The notes under the pieces were generated by a model. It saw nothing but the letters and a program-made list of their open reading frames with translations, was not told the origin of the DNA and did no database searches. A stretch of DNA of 64,000 nt from contig CM019822.1 of assembly GCA_009763385.1 (NCBI GenBank), positions 29,630,842 to 29,694,841 on the forward strand, written 5' to 3'. Origin of the DNA: Coix lacryma-jobi var. lacryma-jobi (lineage: Eukaryota > Streptophyta > Magnoliopsida > Poales > Poaceae). Shown here piece by piece: positions 32,265 to 42,152 of this stretch (positions are counted from its first letter, which is position 1; each line of letters opens with the position of its first letter). Made by a program: the position numbers and the translations under genes.

Positions 32265-33414
32265 TTCTGGATGGATTGATTGAAGCACGGCCTAGAAAAT
32301 ATTGTTTTTGGCCCGGCGGGCCTAGAAATTGCTGGCCCAAGCATGAGGAGGAATAGGCCCCACGTGGTAAAAGCCTTTTACAGCGGGCCGAACTCCCCCT
32401 CATAATTGGTCAACTTGTAACTGGTCGGTGCTAAGAAGAGGCCTACTAAACATTAGGCCTGGAAACTAAAAAGGGCCAGGCTTAAAAAGGGCCGAGCTCA
32501 ATTTTAATATGAGTGTAGAAGGGCCGGGGCCAGTTTTGATTGGGCTGTAAAAGGGCCTAAACATTAGGCCTACATATACAAAGTTACAAGCTGAAAACGC
32601 GACCGCACGAGCCAGCCAGGCACACCAAACATATCGCCAGGTAACCTGGGATTCTTGTGGATTGACCGCCCCTTGATCCCGCGACTTTCCATGAGAGGGC
32701 TCTACTCTACGACGACAGCAGAGTACCGACGCCCAAGGCCGCTCGTGCACACACACACAGTCACACACAGACACACAGCTCAACAAAGAATAGACTTTTC
32801 CATTCCGCCCAACAAGCCCCGCCCGTGTCGCCATCTATCCAACCGAGGCGAGCGAGAGCTTTGACCGCGAGGAACCGCAAAAACAAAGCAAGAAAACGCC
32901 GTCCCGGGAACACAAAACCCTTGAAAGCCGGCACGGGAGAAAGTGCCGGCGGGTTTCGCTGGCCGGCGAGCGCGCGCGAGGTGGTAGCCGGGCCGGCCGC
33001 CGGGTCAAACTAATAATGGACGTGACGAAACTAGACGAGGCCAAACCAAAGGAAAACCCGAGCTCGCCTAAAAAATACTGTAGGGACGGACGACTCCCGG
33101 CGTGCAGACAGGCCAGCGTTGGGATCACACCTGCGGCTCGATCTTCGTAGCGGTTGATCGATTGATTATTGCTGTGGCCGTGTGTCCTGTGTGTGTGAGC
33201 TTTGGCCCGGGCACTGAAAGCAAGGGATAGGGTATTTCTTTTGTTTTTTTTTCTTTGGCATCATTCATTGGCTGGCGTGCGATTTGTGCGTAGCGGAAAA
33301 TTTGGACGGGTTGGCCTCGATCGGGTTTCTTGGTTCGGACGCGTACACACGTGAGCTGCGGAGTGTCTGGGTGGCTTGGACGGGAGGCAAGTTTTATCCG
33401 TTGGAATTTCTACC
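32265..33414. other. Intergenic, GC-rich in part; no gene supported
   Basis: The region contains a CA-rich microsatellite near 32,747-32,778 and a GC-rich stretch at 32,820-33,010. Short overlapping frames on both strands have no recognisable domain. Confidence 0.4.
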
Positions 33415-33744
33415 CCTGTTTAGTTTTAAAAAAAATTACCTATCACCTCGAATGGTTAGATACATAAATAAAGTATTAAATATAAACTAAAAAAATAATT
33501 AATTATATAGATTGTGATAATTTTACAACTTGATTTTTAAGTCTAATTAGTCTATGATTTGATAATATTAGGCTACAGTAAATACTATGCTAATGATGAA
33601 TTAATTAGTTTTAATAAATTTGTCTCATGATTTCAGACAAGATATGTAATTTTGTTTATTATTATTAGCCTAAATAGACGAAATTAATGTCGTAATATTT
33701 AATATGACACCTAATTTTTTTTTTTGAAATCCCAAATAAACACC
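33415..33744. mobile_element. AT-rich MITE of the common grass type
   Basis: CCTGTTTAGTTTTAAAAAAAA at the left pairs loosely with AAATCCCAAATAAACACC at the right. The inside has CTAATTAGTCTATGATTTG, GGCTACAGTAAA and GCTAATGATGAATTAATTAG, shared by a large grass MITE family. A related copy lies at 41,837. Confidence 0.65.
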
Positions 33745-35844
33745 TCAGAGTATATATGGAGCTCGCAACAGGCTCGCAAAATCTGTACAGTACTCTAGTT
33801 TCGAATCTCGCAGGTCGTTTTTGGCGAACACATACACACCGACGATTTTTTCACCTCGCAGCTCTAGGCGGCGTTGCCGGCTCTTCCTTCGTCGTTTCCA
33901 TTTCCCTGCGCAGCTGCCCGGGAGGGAGAAGTTGACATTGTCAATCAACTGGCTGTCGGCGGGGCCCGCGGCAGTTCCCGCGCAGACGGCAGACGCATCG
34001 GCGGGACATTCAACTCTCCCCCGCCGCTCACTGTCGTCACCGCGGGATCACCCGCACCGCCGCACGGACGGGGACACCCCTTTTCCGTTCTCACCGTTCC
34101 TGTTGATCCCGCACCCGCGCTGTCATCAGATCATACGCAGCGCGCATAAACAAACGGCACCTGCAATAATGGAACGTGTGGTGGGGCCGTGACGCCAACA
34201 CACGGAAGAGAAGACAGAAGACAGGCAGGCGAGGCGAGGCCGGGCGGGACCGCGGGGGCAGGGCGGCATGTTGCAGTGTGCCACGCCGTGCCCACCGCCG
34301 CGACGCCGGGGCGGAGACGGGAAGAGTGCTCTGACTTTATTAACCGCGCTGACTTTTGGCCCACCGCGCAGCGCCTGTCCTGCTCGCTGTGGCCAGAGGC
34401 CGCGCCGAGCGCCATCAGTCCCGGCCCCGGCGCGGACACGGGCCAGGCACAGCTAGCGCGCACGACACGTACACCTGCCTCCCACCACGCACACTACTAC
34501 CTGCGTGGCTGCCGGATTTGCGTTGCATGCGTGCGTGGACCGTGGTCACATGAAAGGCCCGTCGCGGAACCCGAGGTTGATGCCGTCGAGTGATGAGAGA
34601 GTCCAGCCGTCCAGGCCGGGAGGGTGATACGGTGAAGCGAAGAAGAGAGTCGGGGAGATTTTAGGGTGGTCACCAAACATGCAGGAGGCGCGTAGGGACA
34701 AAAAAAAAAAAAAAAAAATGGCCTACAGTACCTCGCGTTGCCATGCATGACAGCACGGCTGGAATCGTGCGCCCGGCCCAGCTACTGTAGCTGCTACGCA
34801 GTGGCAGTACATTGTGCGGTGCGCGCAGCAGCTAGGCAAAGCACAGCTAGCGCTAGCGGCTCCCTCAGACGCTGTGCTCGCGCTCTGCCCGTCAGGGCGT
34901 CTGGGCGTCTGGCACGTCGGCCATGCTGCGCTGCCGTCCATACAAACTCTTGCGGATGCATGCGTTGCCGCCATGTTTAAACCGTGCTGTAGTCGTAGTA
35001 GTACTTGTCAATGTCTTCCACCAGCAACTGCTGCTGCTGAGTTACGACGACTTTGGTAGTGGTGTCATCAGTTGCATGTCGGTATGATTTTTCCTTTTGA
35101 AACGGACCAGGAAGAACATGGGACGTGAGTCACCGGAGATGCTCACCGCCATTCCTTTTCCGACAAGGTGAAAAGGAGGGGGAAAAGCGCTCCTGAGTTT
35201 GTGGCCATGCCGTGGCCGCCGACAGGCAACCCTAATCATAGACATCTGAAACTATAGGCGAAAAGGTGGCATGGGGATAGATCAGTGCGTTGCCCATCCT
35301 CCGACTCCTCGATCCGACTCCGGTTGCCCCCCCACACACACACAGAAATCCAGCAAAAAGGAACTCCCGTGCATCGGTGGAGAAAATGTTTTGCTGTGTC
35401 GTTCCAGTGCAGTTGTACAATTGACCGGCAAATCTCAGACTTTTCAGAAGAGTGCGTGTTAATGATTTTCCTGACGACCATTCTCGTGGACAACATGATT
35501 TTTTTTTCTGTTCTTTGGTTTTTCTTGTGGACAGTCAACTAATTCTGTAAAATTTCTATATTCCAAGAAGGCCTAAAAGATACTTCCTCTGTCCTAAAAT
35601 ATGTGTTGTTTGCAATTTCAAAAAGCAAATTTAACAAAAAAAATATATTAAAAAGATATTAATATTTATGGTATATAATTAATAACATTGAAAAATACTT
35701 TTGAATTTAGTTTTTTAATAAATTTATTCAAAGCTAGAAATGTTATACGTGTTTTTTATAAATATAGTTAACTAAAACAACAAATATATTGAGAGTCACA
35801 GAGCCGCAGCGGGAGTGGATTTTGTGGGTCGTGCATCCAATTAA
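33745..35844. other. Intergenic; no gene supported
   Basis: GC-rich stretches at 33,850-34,650 and 34,750-35,030 give many overlapping frames but no recognised protein. An A-run lies at 34,702-34,718. A one-ended Stowaway-like start (TACTTCCTCTGTCCTAAAAT) is at about 35,580. Confidence 0.4.
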
Positions 35845-36263
35845 GGGGGTGTTTGGTTAGGCTCCTCTAAAGTTTACTCCCTCCATATTGAAAAGATGAC
35901 GTTTTGGACAAGGCTTGGATCAAATATTAAGAATATAAATCATAAATAACTTTTAAATTATTGAGTTTAGAGATGTAAAAATCATATAAATAAATTTGTC
36001 TTGAAAAGTACTTTCATAAAAATATACATATACCACTTTCCAATAAATATTTTTAAAGAAGCAAGTGTTCAAAGTGATGTTTTGGAGACCGCGTTGCTGT
36101 CTGAAACGTCAAGTTTTACAATATGGAGGGAGTAGTCTCTAAATTACTAAACAAATTGCTAAAGTTTAGGGACCACTAAAATTTAAGGGTCTTTAGTCAT
36201 GAAAATATAGGTAAAAGTGACTAAACTTTAGTGGTCTTTAGTTGCTATATAACCAAACATCAC
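35845..36263. mobile_element. Tourist-like MITE, interrupted by a Stowaway MITE
   Basis: The ends GGGGGTGTTTGGTT and AACCAAACATCAC are inverted, with TAA on both sides (35,842-35,844 and 36,264-36,266), as for PIF/Harbinger-type MITEs. The inside contains CTAAAGTTTAGGGACCACTAAA. Confidence 0.7.
35877..36132. mobile_element. Stowaway (Tc1/mariner-type) MITE nested in the Tourist-like MITE
   Basis: CTCCCTCCATATTG at the left and CAATATGGAGGGAG at the right are exact inverted repeats, flanked by TA (35,875-35,876 and 36,133-36,134). The length is 256 bp. Confidence 0.9.
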
Positions 36264-36266
36264 TAA

Positions 36267-38048
36267 ATTTTTTAGGGAGCAGCTAATCTTCCCCGTACGC
36301 TTCGGCAGGTAGGCTGAGACGCAGAACAATTAGACGGTGCTCCGCAGCTCCCTAAAGTACCCTGTTCACAAATCCTGTTTCTTTTGAGCTGCGAATTTCT
36401 GCCTGGCTTGACCCTGTCCTTTGACTTGACCCTGTTCACTGCACCACGCTTTGCCATAAAGCCAAAAATGTCCAGGACCATCACCTTTACATATTAAAAT
36501 ACTCCCTGCAACATAAGTATAAGCATTTTAGTATCAAGGTAACCGCAGTAAAACACCCGACGTCCACCGGTGAAACGCAACGCCGGGAGCCGGGAGCCCG
36601 GGACCGCGGACAGCGGCGCCTACGGCGAGACGTCGCGGTGACAGACACGCCCTCCCCCTGTTCTGCCACGCGCGGGTGCGCGCAACATTCTTTCAGCGCA
36701 ACAGCAGCGCACGGGACAAACGCCCCGTGAGCGTGAGCGCGACCCCGGCCCGTGGCGGCCGCAGACAATAATTTTTCCGTGCGCCCCACAGTTCCCCGCC
36801 GGCGTCCGTCCAATCCAGCGACAAGAGCTGCCCACCAGCCACCCGTCCGTATTATACAAGCAGAAGCCGGAACTGAACAAAAACCATTCGGGACCGGACC
36901 GGAGTCGCCGTCATATATATCCGGTAAAAATGACCGGAGAGAAGAGAGCCCGCCGCATTGACGACATTTTAGCGGTTTTCATTTTTTTTTTTTTGTTTCG
37001 ACCGCTAGGGGTGATACACAATAATGGGCTGAAAGCAACAGCCGTGCGAGTGGCCAATGCGCGAGGTCCCCCATGGCAGTAGGATACAAAAGAGATGGGC
37101 GCAAGGCAACGACGACGACGGAGCTCTCGGCGTCAGGGGTGTGGACCAACGGCGATGCCGCGATGGGCCATGTGAGGTAGAGCCAGAAGGGTCGCTACGC
37201 TAGCTAATCCAGGCACTGTTGTTGCCCGGCTTTGCTTAGCAGCAGGTGTAGAGCCGTAGGGGGTGGATGAGGCGTCGGCCTCGGCCTCGGCTTGCATTGC
37301 CGGGCAGGCCTCCTATAACCCTTTTTCAGCTAGGCAAACCAGACATGGCAGTTATTTCTCCGGCTGGGCGAGAGCGCAGGCACCCTGGCTGGACTGGAGG
37401 AGGATGGAGGCGATCTTTTGGGTGACCTCACTCGGCATCAGCACGCAGAGGCAACACCCAAGTCGCCTGGAGCCTTGAGGCGACGGGGCAGTAGTGATGG
37501 CGGTATCGTCCCGGCAGCAGTGCTGCTGCTGCTGCTGCTGCCTGCGGGCCTGCGCGGCTGCGGCAGCAGAGCACCAGCACCTTGAAACCTGCAGCTGCGC
37601 GCAGTGTCGCTGCTCCCCGCTACGGCAGCTCTCTCTGGCTGGCCGGTACAACGCCGTTCATCAAATGCATTGCCCAAAGGGCATTCAAGCGCCGATGATG
37701 AGTGGTCACAGGAGTTTTGCAAACGTACGACACGACACGCCAACCAACGAAGTGCATCGGAATGGACGAGGAGGATATACGTACAGAGAAGGAACAAGAT
37801 GAGTACTATTAGGGTTTACAGTGAATTTGGATCGAAACACGGGAGCAAGGTGAACTGCCTAATCGTTGTGGCGAAATCTCTCTCTTCAGAGTTCAGAGTT
37901 GGAACCGACTCGAACAAAATCATAGCTCTCGCGCCTGACGGCTTCACCTGTACGTACAGTAGACAGTAGTACTGTACATGGTAATAGGAATAGTACCAAG
38001 AACATCATACTACTCGCGGCTGGAATGGCTCACTGCTCCTCGTTTGGT
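36267..38048. other. Intergenic DNA downstream of the ARF gene
   Basis: GC-rich with a short CTG run (37,520-37,540). The segment next to 38,049 should include the ARF 3' UTR. The frames at 36,487-36,813, 37,352-37,797 and 37,494-37,969 overlap on both strands without motifs. Confidence 0.4.
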
Positions 38049-40405
38049 TTAGCTTCCTAGGTTGTCGCTCCCAGCATCGGTTAGTATCGTGAGCCTCCGT
38101 GCCGACCTGACGAAATCGCTGAAACGGAAGAGCAGCAATGTGCATAAGCTCGTATGATCGATCATTTGCAATACGTCAGCTGCGAAATTCTAGACACACG
38201 TTGTGGACACGGTGGTCTACCTGAAGGGCTCGTCGCCGGCGTGCTTCACTTCACCGGTGGCGCCGCGGTACAGGACGCGGCTCCGCAGCTCCGCGCCGTC
38301 GATGCCGAACATCTCGGTCAGGCGGCCGTACAGCTCGTCGAACGAGCTCAGCGCCGAGAGGTCGAGGTTGCGGCCGACCGTGTCGGACTCGACGGACACC
38401 TTGCATTGCCCGGTCTCAAGCCCGAGCTCGGAGACGACATGCTGGCAGTGGCTGCTGCCGTCGCCGAACCACGGCAGCCGCTCCGACGACGCGTTCTTGG
38501 TGGGGCTGTTCTGGATGACGCCGGAGCCCGAGCCCTCCGAGGCATTGGGGCCCTTCTCGGCGGCGTTCCAGTACAGAGAGCTGTTGCCGGTCGCCGCAGG
38601 GGAGGTCGCGCCGCCGGAGCTGCTGAGGCTCATCTGCTGCTCGGTTAGTATGGTCCGTCCGAAGAGCACTAGCCCCGCCGGCTTCACGGCGTCGGGCTTC
38701 TGCTTGTTGACGCCCATGGACAACAGAGCGCACGGGACGTCGTCGCGCGCCGCCGGCGCGCCCCCGATGGTTAGGTCGGTGCTGATTCTTGCCGGGATGG
38801 GGATCGTCGGACCGACATGGTCGGGACGGCGGAGCCCGGGGTACAGCAGGCTCGACTGCAGGTGGGTAAGGTGGAGATCTGATAAAGATGGAACAAATTG
38901 CGCATGCCTGGCTCCCTGTATGGCTGCAGGAGCACTGCCGTCCGGGAACGGGAAGAAGGGTGGGTGGGCGTGGAGGAAATGGGGGTGGTGGTGGTGGTGG
39001 TGCTGGCCGTGTGAGAGTGGGTTGGGCGGGAACGCCGGGTTCAGGAGCTGCCCTTCGAAGGGGAACTCCGGGTACGTCGGGATCCGGGGCTTCTTGCGCG
39101 GCGGCGAGAAGGAGGCGAGGTGGATGGCCGGCATGCTGGACACCAGCTCCACCAGCCATGGGCTCACCCGCTTCACGTTCTGCAGGAGGTCCGGCTCGTC
39201 CCAGGTCACCTGCAGCGCAATCGCCGCCAATTCAACAAGTGAGCACCAAGCAGGCGCAAAGAAAGCTTTGTTGGTGTGGTAGCTGATAAGTACTAGCAAC
39301 TGCTGCATACCTGAAGGAGGCGCCACGGCGACTGCGGCCAGCGGATGGGGTCGGTGACCTGGACGCCGGCGACGGTGCCCATGAACCAGCTGATCCGGGA
39401 GGAGTCCTCGGTCTCGAACGCCATCTTGAACCGCATCCCTGGGGACCACTGCACCCTCATCGCGGCGCGGACCGCGGCGGCGCGAACGCAGAACTCGGGC
39501 GTGCTCGCGCGAGGGTAGTACACCGCCTCAAACGGCTGCCCGGCAGCCGCCAGCCTCGCCGCCTCGGCCACGTCCTCTGGTCGCACCTTGCCCCGTGCCT
39601 TGGCGGCCGCGCACGGGCTCACATTACCCCGCATGAGGCCCCCGTAATGATCCCAGCCGGGCGTAGGGGCCTCCTCGCCCCCGCCTCCGCCTCCACCGGC
39701 GCCGCAGAACCCACGCTTCGCGCGCCGGATGCCGACGTGCAGGTCCCCGCTGTCGCCGCGGAGGAACACGATGGAGTCCCCGGCGACGAGCTTCTTCTGG
39801 TTGACGAACGTGCTCCAGCCCGTGGTGAGCAGGTGGCGGCGCGGCGTGCCCCGGTAGATGTGGCGGAACCTCCAGGCGGCCCCGTGCACGTCCTTGGCGA
39901 CGACGGTCTGCACGGGCGGGTCGGCGGCGTAGTCAAGCCGCGGGAAGATGGTCTCCGCGCAGTACCTCGGCACGGAGAACCCGCCGCCGTTGTTGGCGTC
40001 GGACTGCGTCAGCGTCTTGGCGAACGAGGCCGGCTTCTCCTGCTCGTCCGCCGCGGCGGCCGCGTCGTCGTCCTCGAGGCCTCCCGCGTCCGCCTCCCCG
40101 CCGCCGCGTAGCGGGACGAGGCGGATCCTGGCGAAGACCTCGTCGGTGTCCGGGTCCGCCATGTAGCGCACTGCGGCGACGCGGCAGGGGACCAGCGCCG
40201 GGACGCGCGCCGCGGAGAGGTCGGCCGCGCCGGCGAGGCCGAACGCGTGCTCCGCGTGGCCCTGCGGGAAGTAGTAGACGCTGGCGCCCACGGGCGGCAC
40301 GGTGCACATGCCGCCCGCGCACGCCAGCCACAGCTGCCGGTCCACGCACCGCTCGGCGGCGCCGCCGGCCGCGGCCGGCTGCGTCAGGTCCGCGAACGTG
40401 ATCAT
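38049..40405 (-). CDS. ARF: Auxin response factor, clade C (ARF10/16/18 type), miR160 target
   Basis: The exons on the minus strand are 40405-39311, 39209-38221 and 38118-38049; the splice sites are GT-AG and the product is 717 aa. The start MITFADLTQP matches the usual clade C N-terminus. Domains are the dimerisation flank with QLWLACAGG (about 24-32), B3 DNA-binding domain about 127-231 (FAKTLTQSDANNGGGFSVPR, AWRFRHIYRGTPRRHLLTTGW), Auxin_resp about 290-370 (FEAVYYPRASTPEFCV, GTVAGVQ) and a Ser/Pro/His-rich middle with an LVLFG repression-type motif near residue 545. A C-terminal PB1 domain (CKVSVESD to SARRLTIL, about 630-715) runs across the exon 2/3 junction. Clade C ARFs are nuclear repressors of auxin-response genes, controlled after transcription by miR160. 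The target site is in exon 2. All expected domains are present. The precise orthologue among the several grass clade C ARFs cannot be set here. Confidence 0.95.
38905..38925 (-). promoter_or_regulatory. miR160 target site in ARF exon 2
   Basis: The plus strand here reads as miR160 itself: TGCCTGGCTCCCTGTATG matches the first 18 miRNA bases, with differences only at miRNA positions 19 and 21. The minus-strand mRNA is therefore an excellent cleavage target, falling at codons about 460-467 (IQGARHA). Confidence 0.93.
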
Positions 40406-40551
40406 CGGGAACGAACCGAGGGCGAGGGCCGGTGGAGTTAGAGGAATACGGCGGAGGTGGAGGAGACGAGTGGGTGTCGTGTGTAACTGAGCTACGGAGG
40501 TGCCTGTTCTCACGGTAACGAGCAGGAGTAAACCCGGGGCGCCCGTTGCGA

Positions 40552-40558
40552 CTTTATA
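40552..40558 (-). promoter_or_regulatory. TATA box of the ARF gene
   Basis: TATAAAG on the minus strand, about 147 bp upstream of the ATG. This implies a 5' UTR of roughly 115-120 bases. Confidence 0.55.
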
Positions 40559-40585
40559 AGTGCCCCGTTGGGCGAGTGGGAGTGG

Positions 40586-40591
40586 GAGACA
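40586..40591 (-). promoter_or_regulatory. Possible auxin response element
   Basis: TGTCTC on the minus strand, about 28 bp upstream of the ARF TATA box. A hexamer can occur by chance, but the position is suggestive. Confidence 0.3.
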
Positions 40592-41836
40592 GGGCGCCAG
40601 GATGGTGTGCGGACACGTCGTGTACGAAACAGCGACGAGTACCAGTGGATCCACCTACGCGTGGAGCGGCGTCCCTGTGTGGAAGTTCGAGGCCCGTGAG
40701 TTTCGGTATGCGTCATCGTGGTAGTGGTCTTGGTTGCATGGAGATAGAGGAACACCCGTGTGGAGCACCGATCGATGTTGTGGTGGCCTGTGGGGTTTCT
40801 GGTCCGTGCAAGTGTGGAACGGGATCTCAAATAAATGCTGATGTCCACTCAAAAAGAGAAAAAAAATGCTTGGCATCCCAACCTCCATATGAAAAAAGAG
40901 GTTTGATATCTCAATAAACATGGTATGATGCACCAAATGAATTGCTCCGCTAATTCGCTAAGGTTCCCATAAGAGTTGTCCCCTTTGCTGATTAGCTCTA
41001 AAGACAATGACATATGCTGATGGGTGTTTTGGTTTGATAATAATGTAGAATAATTCTAATCCTCGTGCTTATATTTGTTGGCACAATAGATTGGCCAAGC
41101 ATTAAAGCACAAGAACACTGGGACCTGAAAAAAGTACATCACTGACGCGTTTGTGAAAATCGAATAAACCGCGTTTCCTAAACTGTTGTATGAAACTCAC
41201 CCCTCTGCCAGTTAAAATATTTAGATTTAACTTGTGTTTTGAAGTTGATCTTGGACTTTGGTCAAATTAGGCTTGGACCTTACAACTCTGTCTTAAGACT
41301 TACATGATTCACCTCTCACGTGTTAACTCCAAGACATTTTGTTTATATGAAAATATGCTCATGCGTTGCAACAAACCATATAACTTATTACATGATCACC
41401 TAGATTACATATAACTTGAAGATTTGTTCAATAATCACGTCATGCACTGTAATTCTTCACTCGTTGGACGAGGATCAGATGCTCGTAAACCCAAGGCTCA
41501 TGTTGTGGCACTGTAATACTTCAGATGACATACACTGTTTCGGACCACGTCTTTCCAAGCTAGCATGCACCCAATGACAATGCAAGATCATTGCTGCTCC
41601 TTGAAGTATATATTGCGCTTGCTGCACCTCTCATGGATAGAACAAAATGTCATCTGATCCTCTTCGTCACAGAGATCATGGAGTGATTACCTAAATTTAA
41701 TGGAGCCATATCCAGCAAATCCCAACCGTAGGAACACACGGTTCTTTCTTGTCACCCGTCCATCACATTAAACATAAGTAACATTTATGATCCACCATTG
41801 TTGGTCACAGAGTCATAGCCACAACTAACAGTAAGT
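40592..41836. other. Upstream region of the ARF gene, no gene
   Basis: Mixed-composition intergenic DNA. No transposon ends or frames I can support. Confidence 0.4.
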
Positions 41837-42152
41837 GGATGTTTGGATAGAGGGGCTAAAATTATGTCTGTGTCACATTGGACGTTCGGATACTAACTAG
41901 GAGAACTAAACATGAGCTAATTATAAAAACTAATTGCACAAGAGTACACTAATTAATGAGACAAATCTACTAAGCCTAATTAATCCATCATTATTAACAA
42001 ATGTTTATTGTAGTACAACATTGACAAATTATGAAATAATTAAACTTAATATAGATTCATCTCACAAATCAGCATCAATCAGTATAATTAATTTTATAAT
42101 TAGTTTATATTTAATACTCCTAATTGGTATCGAAATATTTGATGTGACACAA
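41837..42152. mobile_element. AT-rich MITE, right end lost
   Basis: Begins GGATGTTTGGATAGAGGGGC, contains GAGACAAATCTACTAAGCCTAATTAATCCATCATT-like and GTATCGAAATATTTGATGTGAC sequence of the same grass family as 33,415-33,744 (reverse orientation). The terminal inverted repeat is missing on the right. Confidence 0.55.

Noticed and set aside
35185..35205. Resemblance to the complement of miR390
   Set aside because: Needs a gap of about six bases in the middle; chance similarity.
38416..39159. 247-codon minus-strand frame
   Set aside because: Alternative frame of ARF exon 2; low-complexity Pro/His/Arg composition.
38203..39282. 359-codon plus-strand frame
   Set aside because: Antisense shadow of the GC-rich second ARF exon; no motif of its own.
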